Below are positions 25,953-34,801 of a stretch of 49,750 nt of DNA, in pieces. The stretch's first letter is position 1; every line of letters starts with the position of its first letter. A program made the position numbers and the translations under genes. Origin of the DNA: Acidobacteriota bacterium (lineage in GTDB: Bacteria; Acidobacteriota; Vicinamibacteria; Vicinamibacterales; UBA2999); NCBI GenBank assembly GCA_016213695.1, contig JACQZV010000086.1, forward strand, positions 1 to 49,750, in the 5' to 3' direction. The notes beneath the pieces were generated by a model that was not told where the DNA came from, did no database searches, and saw only the letters and a list, made by a program, of their open reading frames with translations.

Positions 25953-26782
25953 GCGACCGCCGGGCGTCGAATCATCTGGCGGGCCACCGCCATCGCCGCC
26001 AGCGCAAGGCCAAACGTGCACACGATGGTCGCGCCGGTCGGCAGATCGAACCGCACCGAGAAGTACATCCCGAGCATCGAGACGACCGTGCCCATCACCC
26101 AGCCGATCGCCAGCCGCGGGCCGATGCGCGCCGCGAAGAGCATCCCCCCCACCGACGGCACAATGAGATAGCAGAAGACCAGCAGCACGCCCGCAATCGC
26201 CACCGAGCGCGTCACGACGAAGCCGAACGACGCATAGAACAGGAAATCCCAGAACCGCACCGATGTGCCGCGGGCAGCCGCCGCGCCCGGGTCGATGGAA
26301 ATATCGAGGAACCGCCTCCTGAACACGTAGTGGAACACCCCGATGACCAGGTAGATCCCGCCGGTCAGCCCCACATCGGGCCACTGCACCGAGAGGATGT
26401 TGCCGACGAGCATGTCGCGGAGGTGCTCGGCTTCGCCCGTGGCCTTGCTGAGCGTGAGAATGACCGCCGCCGAGGCGACGGCGTACGAAATGCCGATGAT
26501 CGCCTCCTGCGGGATACGCGCCGTGTGTCCTTTGACGAATGCGAAGATCACCGCGCCGATGAGCGTGAAGGCAAGGCTCATCCAGTAGATCTGCGGGTCG
26601 TTCGGATCGTAGCCCTGCCAGACGGCAATCGCCGCGCCGAGCGACGCAATCTGGGCGAGCGACAGGTCCACGAAGATGACGCCGCGCTCGACGACGTGCA
26701 GCCCGAGGTAGGCGTGGATGCCCGCGATGATCAGGCTGGCGGCAATCGCGGGGGCCAGAAACTGAAAGATCGTCCAGTCCAT
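25949..26782 (-). CDS. Metal ABC transporter permease (ABC-3 family)
   Basis: Inner-membrane permease of 277 residues with about eight hydrophobic segments, of the ZnuB/TroC/MntB family moving Zn2+, Mn2+ or Fe2+. Family blocks include GLHVVERGVIFVDLSLAQIA, GISYAVASAAVILTLS and LVFCYLIVPS. It lies 6 bp after the binding protein. The cognate ATPase is missing from this operon. It overlaps the RluA-type gene 3' to 3' by 4 bp. Confidence 0.9.
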   Translation of the reverse strand: MDWTIFQFLAPAIAASLIIAGIHAYLGLHVVERGVIFVDLSLAQIASLGAAIAVWQGYDPNDPQIYWMSLAFTLIGAVIFAFVKGHTARIPQEAIIGISYAVASAAVILTLSKATGEAEHLRDMLVGNILSVQWPDVGLTGGIYLVIGVFHYVFRRRFLDISIDPGAAAARGTSVRFWDFLFYASFGFVVTRSVAIAGVLLVFCYLIVPSVGGMLFAARIGPRLAIGWVMGTVVSMLGMYFSVRFDLPTGATIVCTFGLALAAMAVARQMIRRPAVA

Positions 26783-26788
26783 GCCGCC

Positions 26789-27724
26789 CTACTTTCCCGT
26801 GATCTGCTTCAGCGCCCCGGCCAGCAGATTGACGTTGTAGTCGAACAGTTGAATGTAGTCGGTCGCCTCTTTCACGCCGCCCACCGACGGGGCGAGCACG
26901 AGGACCTTTCCGCCGCTGACCTGCCCGGCGATCGACTGAGGCGTCTTCAGGCTGAAGTACGGCTCCACGACGATGATCTTGACGGAGTCTGCCTTCATCG
27001 CGTCGATCAGTTCGAGCGTGTGCGACGGCGACGGCGGAATGCCCGGCTTGGGCTCGACGTATCCGATGACCTCGAGCCCGAACCGCTCCATGAAGTTCGG
27101 CCACGACCTGTGGTAGGTGACGATCTTCGTGCCCTTGTACGGCGCCATCGCCGCGTCCCAGCGCTTCTCGGCCGCCGCGAGGCGCCGGTCGAAGTCGTCA
27201 TAACGCTGCCCAAAGGAGGCCCTGTCGGCCGGCGCGAGCTCGCCCAGTTTGTTGCGGATGGCTTGAGCGATCAGCCGTCCGTTCCCAGGGTCCAGCCAGT
27301 AGTGCGGATTGCCGAGGGGGTGCACGTCGCCCATGGCCCGCGTGATTTGCCCCGTTGGAATCTCGAGAATCCGAACGTTCAGCGAGGCATCGAGGTAGCC
27401 GGGGGCGCCGGGCTGGATCTTCGCGTTGCGGCTGCTGGTCAGGAGCGGGGGCAGCCAGCCAATTTCGAGCTCGCGACCGACTCCGATGTACAGATTCGCC
27501 CGGTTCACCGCCAGAATGAAGCTCGGCTTCGACTCGACGAAGTGCGGATCCTGATAGCCCCTCGCGAGCGCGAGGACGCCCACTTTCTCGCCGCCGACCT
27601 CGCGCGCAATTGACGCAAGATCCTCGGTCGACGTCACGACGTTCAGCTTGCTCTGGGCGTGTGCGGCCGGCGGCGCGAGGAGCGCGACCGCCACCCCCGC
27701 AAGAACCGATATTCTGACATTCAT
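26789..27724 (-). CDS. Metal-binding ABC transporter substrate-binding protein (ZnuA-like)
   Basis: A 311-residue exported protein of the cluster-9 family that delivers zinc or manganese to the permease. Signal peptide cleaves near AAHAQS. Likely metal ligands lie in DPHFVESKPS, GNPHYWLDPGN, TYHRSWPNF and VVEPYFS (three His plus Glu). The His-rich loop of many ZnuA proteins is absent. I start at ATG 27724, preceded by GAAGGGAA, not 27742. It sits between a porin and the permease. Zinc is the favoured metal because of the neighbouring Cys/His-rich protein, but this is inference. Confidence 0.9.
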   Translation of the reverse strand: MNVRISVLAGVAVALLAPPAAHAQSKLNVVTSTEDLASIAREVGGEKVGVLALARGYQDPHFVESKPSFILAVNRANLYIGVGRELEIGWLPPLLTSSRNAKIQPGAPGYLDASLNVRILEIPTGQITRAMGDVHPLGNPHYWLDPGNGRLIAQAIRNKLGELAPADRASFGQRYDDFDRRLAAAEKRWDAAMAPYKGTKIVTYHRSWPNFMERFGLEVIGYVEPKPGIPPSPSHTLELIDAMKADSVKIIVVEPYFSLKTPQSIAGQVSGGKVLVLAPSVGGVKEATDYIQLFDYNVNLLAGALKQITGK

Positions 27725-27741
27725 GATGATTCCCTTCGTCA

Positions 27742-29061
27742 CTAGAACGGATGCGCGCCGTGTGCGCCGATTGTGAAGAGCGCCTGCAACAGCAGTTCAT
27801 TGGCGACGCGGCCATCGTCGCCATAGCGTGTCCGGCGGTACTGACTGCGAATCTGGCTGAACTCGCTCGGCCAGAACGTCAAGACGGCGGAGCTTCCCCG
27901 GTCCTGGATGGCGGCGCTCGTGGCCCGCTCGGACCAGTCGTATCGCCCCCCAGCGAACCAGCGGCGCGCAAACTGGTAGTCGAGCGACGCGTACCCGCCG
28001 AACGCTCCCTGAAGCACGCTCGGTTCCTCGCGCCGGCTCCAGAACAGCTCATTCCGCGCGGCCAGTGAGTGGTAGATCGCCCGGCTCAGCGGACGCCAGC
28101 GAAGGGTGACGTCTGTGCTGTACAACTGTGTGACGAAATCACTGCCGAGGTCGTTGTGGCCGCGGGCATACGACCCGCCGATCTCGATGTTCGTCTGGTC
28201 CGTGAGGTCTCGATACGCACGAAGATGGCCGACCGTACTGAAGTCGGATCGCCGGCTGGACTTGAACACCGTCCCGGAATCGCCTCGGAACACCTCGCCG
28301 GTGACCTCCAGGAACAGGTCGCCCGCCGGAATCAGGCGAGCGACCGACACGCCCGCATCCTTGATTCCCGTGTCCGGGTCGAGGGGGCTGCCCCCCAGCA
28401 GGTTGTACATGACGAGCGGCCGGTCGATCCACGGGAGGGTGTGGTTGTGGAACGCGTTCAGCCGCCCGACGTTGGCGCGGAACTTCCCGGCCTTGAGAAG
28501 AAGCCCGCCAGGGAGCGTGGGGAACGTGACGTACCCTTCTTCCACCTCGATGCCTTCCTCTCCAATGGCAAGGAAGAAGTCAGCGCGGGCGTACGGATCG
28601 ACGATCGCCTGGAGACTCACCTCGCTTTCCTGGAGCGTCGCAAACGGAATCGGCGCGATCGACTTGCTTCCGCCACGGCTTTCGCCCGTCGCGTTGATGA
28701 AGTTCCCGATGATGCCGATGTCCGGGTTGAAGATCTTGCTGCCGGCCGCCGCCGCGCCATAGACCGGCAGCGTGCCGACCGGGGGTGTCCCACCTGGCGT
28801 CGGCTGCTCCGGAACGGGGGCCGTGGGAGGCTGCGCCGCCGGCACGCCGGCCGCCTGCGCCGGCTGCGTCGCGCCGAGCCGCGCTTCGAGCGCCGCCAGA
28901 CGGTCGCCGTACTGCCGCTGGATTGCCTCGAACTCCTGCCGGAGCTGCTCGATCTCCTGTCGCACCGCCTGCACGTCGGCCGTCTGAGCCGACGCGGGCC
29001 CCGCAGGTCCAATCATCAGAAGTGTCGCCAGAAATACCCATCGTCTGTACACGGATCGCAT
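27742..29061 (-). CDS. Outer-membrane porin-like protein of the metal-uptake operon
   Basis: A 439-residue exported protein. After a signal peptide (cleavage near ASAQT) comes a short coiled coil (VRQEIEQLRQEFEAIQRQYG, about 33-52), a Pro/Ala linker, then a predicted beta-barrel with alternating strands and terminal Phe. KFRANVGRLNAFHNHTLPW is a block often seen in porins beside metal ABC transporters. It probably lets metal or a metal complex across the outer membrane and may be peptidoglycan-attached through its N-terminal helix. It follows the Cys/His protein by 87 bp and precedes the ZnuA-like gene by 17 bp. Confidence 0.75.
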   Translation of the reverse strand: MRSVYRRWVFLATLLMIGPAGPASAQTADVQAVRQEIEQLRQEFEAIQRQYGDRLAALEARLGATQPAQAAGVPAAQPPTAPVPEQPTPGGTPPVGTLPVYGAAAAGSKIFNPDIGIIGNFINATGESRGGSKSIAPIPFATLQESEVSLQAIVDPYARADFFLAIGEEGIEVEEGYVTFPTLPGGLLLKAGKFRANVGRLNAFHNHTLPWIDRPLVMYNLLGGSPLDPDTGIKDAGVSVARLIPAGDLFLEVTGEVFRGDSGTVFKSSRRSDFSTVGHLRAYRDLTDQTNIEIGGSYARGHNDLGSDFVTQLYSTDVTLRWRPLSRAIYHSLAARNELFWSRREEPSVLQGAFGGYASLDYQFARRWFAGGRYDWSERATSAAIQDRGSSAVLTFWPSEFSQIRSQYRRTRYGDDGRVANELLLQALFTIGAHGAHPF

Positions 29062-29148
29062 AAGTCCTCCACATCTGCATGCGCGGTCGCACGGCGTGAC
29101 ACACGTCGCGGCGACGGTCGCCGAGCGTCAATCGTGGCGAATGGAAGA

Positions 29149-29511
29149 CTAGACGGGCGGCGAGCGGAGGGGAGGCTGCGAAACCTGGGGCCCGGCCGAC
29201 GTGACGAAAAACTGCACCGGAACGGTGAGCCGGGCCGCGGCACTGAGCGTCGAGACGATGCGGGCTTCGGCGCGGGGACGGAACGCCCGCACCCAGTGGC
29301 ACACGAGGCAGTGCAGCGGATGGTCGTCCTGCGCCGGGACGGCGGCACCGATCCGGTGCGCGGAGGCGTCGTGCACGACGGCCACCGACCGGCACGCCGC
29401 ATCATGGCAGTCGTCTTCGTGCGGCACGATCGCCGCGCTGCCGACGGTCGCCATCGCCAGCATGGCGGCGACCGCCGTGCACGAGGCGCGCGCGCGAAAC
29501 CACTGCAGCAT
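29149..29511 (-). CDS. Small exported Cys/His-rich protein
   Basis: A 120-residue protein with a signal peptide (hydrophobic residues 11-27, cleavage near GSAAI). The mature N-terminus HEDDCHDAACRS and the later HPLHCLVCHW give four Cys and seven His in about 45 residues, a plausible zinc or copper site. The CxxC-H pattern is reminiscent of DUF2946-type proteins, but I cannot confirm that. The start is ATG 29511, fixed by a TTGACA-17-TAGGCT promoter ending 10 bp upstream; the longer ORF is not used. It heads the porin-binding protein-permease operon, which suggests metal sensing or buffering. Confidence 0.65.
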   Translation of the reverse strand: MLQWFRARASCTAVAAMLAMATVGSAAIVPHEDDCHDAACRSVAVVHDASAHRIGAAVPAQDDHPLHCLVCHWVRAFRPRAEARIVSTLSAAARLTVPVQFFVTSAGPQVSQPPLRSPPV

Positions 29512-29521
29512 CTGACAGTAC

Positions 29522-29550
29522 AGCCTAGTGACCATGCCAGGGGGTGTCAA
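29522..29550 (-). promoter_or_regulatory. Consensus sigma70 promoter of the metal-uptake operon
   Basis: On the minus strand TTGACA (29545-29550, perfect consensus) and TAGGCT (29522-29527) are 17 bp apart. The -10 ends 10 bp before ATG 29511, leaving a leader of only a few nt. It is the only perfect -35 consensus I noticed in the window and shares the intergenic space with the divergent phoD start. Confidence 0.7.
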
Positions 29551-29579
29551 GTCACGCGCACGGTGTACGATCGCTCGTC

Positions 29580-31133
29580 ATGTCCCTGACACGGCGCCGG
29601 TTCATGTGGAGCGCCGCGGCGGCGGCGGCCGCCGGCGCCGCCTCGCGCGAGTGGCTGGCGCACGCGCAGGCGCCCGGCGCCCCGGCGGAGGGCCTCTTCC
29701 GCCACGGCGTGGCAAGCGGCGACCCGCTCGCCGATCGTCTGATCCTCTGGACGCGGGTGACACCGGCGGACCTGCGCGCGCCGGCGGCGATCGATGTCGT
29801 CTGGCGGCTGGCCAGCGACGCGCGGCTCGAGGCCGTCGTGGCGCGCGGCAGCGTCCGCACGAGCGCCGAACGCGATTTCACCGTCAAGGTCGACGTCGGC
29901 GGCCTGGAGCCGGGCCGCACGTACTACTATGCCTTCGACGCCGCGGGCCAGCGGTCGCCTGTCGGCCGCTCGAAAACGCTGCCGGCCGGCGCCGTCGATC
30001 GCGTGCGGATGGCGCTCGTGTGCTGCTCGAACTATCCCTCCGGGTTCTTCAACGTCTATCGCTCGGTGGCCAACCGTGCCGACCTCGACGTCGTCGTCCA
30101 CGTCGGCGACTACATCTACGAGTTCGAGAACGGCCGGTACGGCGACGGCAGCGGATTGCTGCGCATTCCGGAGCCGCGCAAGGAAGCCGTCACGCTCGGC
30201 GATTACCGGATCCGCTACGCGACGTACCGCTCGGACCCCGATCTGCAGGAAGCGCACCGGCAGCACCCGTTCATCGCGGTGTGGGACGATCACGAGCTGG
30301 CCAACGACGCCTGGTCGGGCGGCGCCACCAATCACAATCCGGCGCAGGGCGAAGGCGACTGGGCCGTGCGCCAGGCCGCGGCGTATCGGGCCTACCTCGA
30401 ATGGCTGCCGGTGCGCGAGGCGACCGTCCCGGGCATTCGCCTCTACCGCAGCTTCAGGTTCGGCGGGCTGATGGATCTCGTGATGCTCGACACGCGCGGC
30501 CTCCGCGACAAACAGGTGACGACGCCCGCGGCGCTCGGTGATCCCACGCGCTCGATCCTGGGCGCCGCGCAGGAGGCGTGGCTGTTCGACCAGCTGCGGT
30601 CATCGACTGGTGCGGGAACGGCCTGGCGCGTGCTCGGCCAGCAGGTGCTGTTTTCGCGCATGACGCCGCCGGGCTGGCCGGTGCTGTCGAACGACAGCTG
30701 GGACGGATACCCGTCGGCGCGCGATCGCGTGCTCGACTGCCTGGCCGCCGAGCGCGTGAAGGACGTGGCGATCCTGAGCGGCGATTTCCACAGTTCGTGG
30801 GCGCTCGACGTGCCGCGCGACCCGTGGCGGCAGTATCAGGCGTCCTCCGGCGAAGGGTCGCTGGCCGTGGAACTGCTCGCGCCCGCCATCAGCTCGCCGC
30901 CCCTCTTCAGCACTCCCGACCGGAAGCAGCAGGAGCCGCTCCTGCGCACGTTCCTGCCGCACCTGAAGTTCCTCGAGGGCGACAGCCGCGGCTACGTCCT
31001 TATTGATATTTCGCAGAAGCGAATCCAGGCCGACTGGTACTTCGTCCCGACCGTGCTGGAGCGCACCGCAGCCGAGACGCGCGCCGCCGGATTTGTCTGC
31101 GAGCGCGGGACCTCACACCTCGTGCCCGCCTGA
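29580..31133 (+). CDS. phoD: PhoD-family alkaline phosphatase
   Basis: A 517-residue secreted metallophosphoesterase hydrolysing phosphate mono- and diesters. It has a twin-arginine signal (SLTRRRFMWSAAAAAAAGA), the N-terminal PhoD domain (FRHGVASGDPLADRLILWTR), and the catalytic blocks VHVGDYIYE, AVWDDHELANDAW and LSGDFHSSW. I use ATG 29580 to begin directly at the Tat signal; TACGAT at 29566-29571 is 8 nt before it and no Shine-Dalgarno is seen. Divergent from the metal operon; converges on the amidohydrolase with inverted heptad array C between them. Confidence 0.93.
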   Translation: MSLTRRRFMWSAAAAAAAGAASREWLAHAQAPGAPAEGLFRHGVASGDPLADRLILWTRVTPADLRAPAAIDVVWRLASDARLEAVVARGSVRTSAERDFTVKVDVGGLEPGRTYYYAFDAAGQRSPVGRSKTLPAGAVDRVRMALVCCSNYPSGFFNVYRSVANRADLDVVVHVGDYIYEFENGRYGDGSGLLRIPEPRKEAVTLGDYRIRYATYRSDPDLQEAHRQHPFIAVWDDHELANDAWSGGATNHNPAQGEGDWAVRQAAAYRAYLEWLPVREATVPGIRLYRSFRFGGLMDLVMLDTRGLRDKQVTTPAALGDPTRSILGAAQEAWLFDQLRSSTGAGTAWRVLGQQVLFSRMTPPGWPVLSNDSWDGYPSARDRVLDCLAAERVKDVAILSGDFHSSWALDVPRDPWRQYQASSGEGSLAVELLAPAISSPPLFSTPDRKQQEPLLRTFLPHLKFLEGDSRGYVLIDISQKRIQADWYFVPTVLERTAAETRAAGFVCERGTSHLVPA

Positions 31134-31138
31134 AACCA

Positions 31139-31211
31139 AGGCACAAGTCACAAGTCACAAGTCACAAAAAAAGATCCCTGGGCCTTGTGACTTGGGCCTT
31201 GTGACTCTACC
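31139..31211. repeat. Inverted heptad array C between convergent genes
   Basis: Left arm: aggcaca, agtcaca, agtcaca, agtcaca (31139-31166), then an A-rich centre. Right arm: cttgtga, cttgggc, cttgtga, ctctacc (31184-31211). Arms are complementary over most of their length and could form a hairpin in transcripts from either side. The last unit supplies the TAG stop of the amidohydrolase gene. Confidence 0.85.
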
Positions 31212-32424
31212 TCGGCCACCCCGTCTGCGGCAGGCCCGGCGTCACGCGCAGCGCGTTCTGGTAATACACCTTCCGGAGCACCGCGTCGGGCAGCCCCATG
31301 CCGTACAGATTCCAGAACGCGTGGTAGTCGCGGTAGTAGTCGAAGTACTCGTCGGTCGTCTCGAAAACACGCCAGTAGTACGGGAATTCCGCGGGCGCGT
31401 AGGTGTCTTTCCCGAACAGGACCCGGTCCTGGTACTTCATGAAGAAGTCGTGCGCGCCGCGCGGCTGCCGGCCGAGGTCGTACAGGATGGCGGCCACTTC
31501 GAGCACCACGTTCGGATGCTCGTCGAGCAGCCGGCCCGCCAGGCCCAGGTTGTTCGCATGCCAGCCGAAGTGCGCCGCGATGAACCGCGTCTTGGGATTC
31601 TTCGCGAACAGATCGTTCCGCTCGGCCACGAGCTGCTCGAACGTCACCTTGTTCGGATTCAGGTACTGCCGCCGGTCACCGAACAGCGCCAGTTCGAGCC
31701 ACCGCTCGTTGTGCATGTCGGGCTCGTGGAAGAATTCCTGCGGCTCCCCGGTGTGGATGATCACCGGAATGTTCAGCCGCGCGGCCGTCTCCCAGAGCGG
31801 CGTGAGCTCCGGGTCGTTGATCTTCAGGCGGGTGCCGTCCTTCTTCAACGTATCCATGCCGGTCTGCTTGAAGATCTTGAAGCCGCTCGCGCCGCTCTTC
31901 ACGTCGGCCTCGAGCTGCGCCGCGGCCTTTCGCCCGTAGCCCGGCTCCACATCGCGGAAACCGTCGAGGCCGTTGGCGAACAGCGTGAACCGGTCCGCGT
32001 GCTTCGTCGTCCGGATGTACTCGATCTTCTGCTTCAGCTCCGCGCCGTAGCCGCCGCTCAGGTTGTTGAGGGTCCGGATGTTCAGCGCGTCCATTTCCCC
32101 AATCAACTGGTCGAGCGTCTGCGGCGTCGGTCCCGTGTGGCTGTGGATGTCGATGACCGGGAATTTCGCCTTGGGCACCGCGTGCCCGGCGACGACCAGC
32201 GTCGACGCCGGCCGGTAGTCGACGATGCTGGGCACGGGCCATTCGGGCGCCTGGCAGACGCCGACGCGGACCAGGGTGGTACCAGCCGGGCATTCCTCGC
32301 CCGGTTGAATCTGGACGCCACGACCGCGGCCGCGGCCGCCGCGCCCCGGACCCGCCGGTCCCTGCGCCGCCACGACGCCTGCAATGAGAGTGGCGATTCC
32401 GACCATAACAGCGGCACGTCGCAT
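31207..32424 (-). CDS. Exported amidohydrolase family protein
   Basis: A 405-residue amidohydrolase-2-type TIM-barrel protein. Signal peptide at 1-20 ([16 protein letters not shown]), a Gly/Arg-rich linker, then the metal motif VIDIHSHTG, and further His/Asp-containing blocks [24 protein letters not shown] and [10 protein letters not shown]. Such proteins hydrolyse or decarboxylate small organic acids and amides, but the substrate here is unknown. Divergent from the M19 dipeptidase by 37 bp, possibly sharing a control region. The TAG stop lies in heptad array C. Confidence 0.85.
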   Translation of the reverse strand: MRRAAVMVGIATLIAGVVAAQGPAGPGRGGRGRGRGVQIQPGEECPAGTTLVRVGVCQAPEWPVPSIVDYRPASTLVVAGHAVPKAKFPVIDIHSHTGPTPQTLDQLIGEMDALNIRTLNNLSGGYGAELKQKIEYIRTTKHADRFTLFANGLDGFRDVEPGYGRKAAAQLEADVKSGASGFKIFKQTGMDTLKKDGTRLKINDPELTPLWETAARLNIPVIIHTGEPQEFFHEPDMHNERWLELALFGDRRQYLNPNKVTFEQLVAERNDLFAKNPKTRFIAAHFGWHANNLGLAGRLLDEHPNVVLEVAAILYDLGRQPRGAHDFFMKYQDRVLFGKDTYAPAEFPYYWRVFETTDEYFDYYRDYHAFWNLYGMGLPDAVLRKVYYQNALRVTPGLPQTGWPR

Positions 32425-32461
32425 CAGCCCCGACCTCCTGCTGCTCCATCATAATCGGAGG

Positions 32462-33625
32462 ATGCGAAAGCTGGCCTTCGTGCTTGCGCTCGTGCTCTCG
32501 GCGGCCCCGGAACGGCCCTCGCCCGCCGCCACGGCGGTCGGGCAGGAGGCCGACCTGCTGACCCGCGCGCGGGCCCTGCACCGGCAGGTGCCGCTCATCG
32601 ACGGGCACAACGACTACCCGTGGGCGCTCCGCCAGCACAGCGCCGAGCGCGACCTGAACGCCCTCGACATCCGCATGAGGCAGCCGCGGCTGCACACCGA
32701 TATCGCCCGGCTGCGGGCCGGCGGCGTCGGCGGGCAGTTCTGGTCCGTGTACATCCCGGCGGACATCCGCGGCGCCGACGCGGTTCGTACCACGCTCGAG
32801 CAGATCGACGTTGTGCACCGCATGGTCCGCAAGTACCCCGACACCTTCGACCTGGCGCTGACGGCGGCCGATGTCGAGCGCATCTTCAAGGCGGGCCGGA
32901 TCGCCTCGCTCATCGGCATGGAAGGCGGTCACTCCATCGACAACTCGCTGGCCGTGCTGCGCATGCTGCACGCCTCCGGCGCGCGCTACATGACGCTCAC
33001 CCACAGCGCGAACGTCGCGTGGGCCGACTCCGGCACCGACATGCCGAAGGCGGGCGGGTTGTCCCGCTTCGGCGAAGAGGTCGTGCGCGAAATGAACCGC
33101 CTCGGCATGCTCGTCGACCTGAGCCACACCTCGCCCGACACCATGCGGGACGCGATACGCGTGAGCGAGGCGCCGATCATCTTTTCGCATTCCGGCGCGC
33201 GGGCCCTCACCGATCACGCGCGCAACGTCCCGGACGACGTGCTGCAGTTGCTGCGCGCCAACGGGGGCCTCGTCATGGTGACGTTCGTGCCGGGGTTCCT
33301 CACGCGCGACGGACACGCGACGCTGGCGGATGTGGCCGATCACATGGATCGCGTGCGCACGGTCGCCGGGGCCGATCACGTCGGGATTGGCAGCGACTTC
33401 GACGGCGTCGAGACGCTGCCGGTCGGACTCGAGAACGTGTCGAAGTACCCCGCCCTCACGGCGGAACTGCTGCGCCGCGGATGGCCGGAGAACGACGTGA
33501 AGAAGGCGCTCGGGCTGAACATCCTCCGCGTGATGCGGGGCGCCGAAGCGGTGGCCGCGCGGCTGCGGAAGCAGCGCGAGCCCTCGACCGCCACCATAGA
33601 AGCATTGGACGGCCCGCCGCGATGA
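32462..33625 (+). CDS. Membrane dipeptidase family (M19) protein
   Basis: Zinc dipeptidase of the renal-dipeptidase family, 387 residues. The HxD metal site is in [11 protein letters not shown]; other blocks are [18 protein letters not shown]-like [35 protein letters not shown] and [12 protein letters not shown], all expected. A short N-terminal hydrophobic segment suggests export. ATG 32462 was chosen because it starts the signal-like [19 protein letters not shown] abuts it too closely for a normal Shine-Dalgarno, while CATAAT (32450-32455) is 6 nt upstream. Confidence 0.92.
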   Translation: MRKLAFVLALVLSAAPERPSPAATAVGQEADLLTRARALHRQVPLIDGHNDYPWALRQHSAERDLNALDIRMRQPRLHTDIARLRAGGVGGQFWSVYIPADIRGADAVRTTLEQIDVVHRMVRKYPDTFDLALTAADVERIFKAGRIASLIGMEGGHSIDNSLAVLRMLHASGARYMTLTHSANVAWADSGTDMPKAGGLSRFGEEVVREMNRLGMLVDLSHTSPDTMRDAIRVSEAPIIFSHSGARALTDHARNVPDDVLQLLRANGGLVMVTFVPGFLTRDGHATLADVADHMDRVRTVAGADHVGIGSDFDGVETLPVGLENVSKYPALTAELLRRGWPENDVKKALGLNILRVMRGAEAVAARLRKQREPSTATIEALDGPPR

Positions 33626-33630
33626 CACGC

Positions 33631-33686
33631 GACGGCTGAAGCCGCCGCGCTACAGGCACATGTAGCGCGCACGCTTCAGCGTGCGC
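33631..33686. repeat. Paired palindromic intergenic repeat
   Basis: Two related inverted copies: gacggctgaagccgccgcg followed by ctaca, and tgtag followed by cgcgcacgcttcagcgtgcg. Each half is itself a hairpin (GGCTGAAGCC; GCACGCTTCAGCGTGC), and the TGTAGCGCG ends pair with each other. It lies between convergent genes and contains the stop codon of the GH-like gene. REP-like; may serve as a bidirectional terminator. Confidence 0.7.
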
Positions 33687-34749
33687 GTGCGCGTGGGTTC
33701 ACGAGCTCCGGGTGCCGTGCCGCGAACCGGCGGAGCGGCTCGACCGGCAGCCGCCCGTACACGTCGGTGCCGCTGAAGCTCCACGGCCATCCGCCCAGAT
33801 AGCCGCCGCTCACCGCGAATTCCAGGTACTCCTCGAGCGACGTGGCGGGAGGCGTGACGCCGCCGGGACGCGCGTCCGGGTTGCCGGGGATCTCACCGAG
33901 AATCACCCGCCGCCGCACATCGAGCGCGGACGCCGGCGTGCCCATGATGTCGTCTTCGCGCCCCGGATGCCGCGCGTCCGGATACGAGTGGACCTGCAAC
34001 ACGTCCAGCCCGAGCGCGTCGTCGTCCCAGGCCCACAGGTTGTGCGCCCGCGCGCAGCCGATCGTCGTCAGCACGCCGGGATGCTCGCGGTGCACCAGGC
34101 CGCTCAGCCGGGCCACGAGGTCGGCGACCAGTTCGAACGGCAGGGGATGCGGCACGTCCGGGCTCAGATCGCGCTCCCATTCCTCGATGATGAAGTCCGG
34201 CTCGTTCATGAACTCGTAGGCGGCGACGGCGGCGCCCAGATCGGCGCGCGCGCCGCCCGGGCCGTAGCGGCCGACCAGCGGCGCGAAGACCGAGTCGAAG
34301 AGGCCCTCGCGTCCCGCCTCGGACAGGAGGACGCGCGCGCGCCCCTCGGGCAGCCGCGCCTCGAAGAGCGCGCCCGTCGCCGGATCCGCGATGGCGTGCC
34401 GGAGCCTCCTGAACATCCAGCGATGATCGAGCAGCACGAGGTCGAGACGAATGCCGGCGCCGCGCGCCATGTCGAGCGCCGCGTCGAGGTCGGAGAAGAC
34501 GTACGGATCGAGACCGGCCGGCACGCCGCGATCGTCGTACACGATGCCGGCGCGCCCGTCGCAGAACACGAACCAGCGGACGACGGTGAAGCCGAGCGCC
34601 GCCATCGCGTCGAAATCACGGGCCACGGCCGGCCGCCGCGTCGAGACGCCGAGATGGGATCCCCAGATGCTGGCGCCGAAATCGAGGCCGTAGTAGATCG
34701 TCGTGCCGTCAGCGGACCACGGGTAGTTGCACCCGTGGAGATACGTCAC
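33676..34749 (-). CDS. Glycoside hydrolase clan GH-A-like (cellulase-type) protein
   Basis: A 357-residue TIM-barrel protein. The candidate acid/base is in AAYEFMNEPDF and the candidate nucleophile in RRVILGEIPGNPD, the NEP/GE pattern of clan GH-A. RDFDAMAALGFTVVRWFVFCD early on is also typical. No signal peptide is seen, so it may be cytoplasmic or lack a normal N-terminus. The start region runs into a heptad array: GTG 34749 lies in the first array unit, and the longer track start (34764) would translate two more units. The TGA stop lies in the palindromic repeat. Substrate unknown. Confidence 0.65.
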   Translation of the reverse strand: MTYLHGCNYPWSADGTTIYYGLDFGASIWGSHLGVSTRRPAVARDFDAMAALGFTVVRWFVFCDGRAGIVYDDRGVPAGLDPYVFSDLDAALDMARGAGIRLDLVLLDHRWMFRRLRHAIADPATGALFEARLPEGRARVLLSEAGREGLFDSVFAPLVGRYGPGGARADLGAAVAAYEFMNEPDFIIEEWERDLSPDVPHPLPFELVADLVARLSGLVHREHPGVLTTIGCARAHNLWAWDDDALGLDVLQVHSYPDARHPGREDDIMGTPASALDVRRRVILGEIPGNPDARPGGVTPPATSLEEYLEFAVSGGYLGGWPWSFSGTDVYGRLPVEPLRRFAARHPELVNPRARAR

Positions 34750-34793
34750 CAGGTCACAAGGCACAAGTCACAAGGCACAAGGCTCAAGTCACA
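34745..34793. repeat. Left heptad arm of the IVS-like element
   Basis: Seven consecutive 7-bp units in the aggcaca/agtcaca orientation. The first unit (gtcacca) contains the GTG start of the GH-like gene on the opposite strand. Confidence 0.88.
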
Positions 34794-34801
34794 ACCATAA
34801 A

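Noticed and set aside
25337-27613. 758-aa plus-strand ORF
   Set aside because: Runs antisense through the metal permease and binding protein genes; His/Arg-rich shadow typical of GC-rich DNA.
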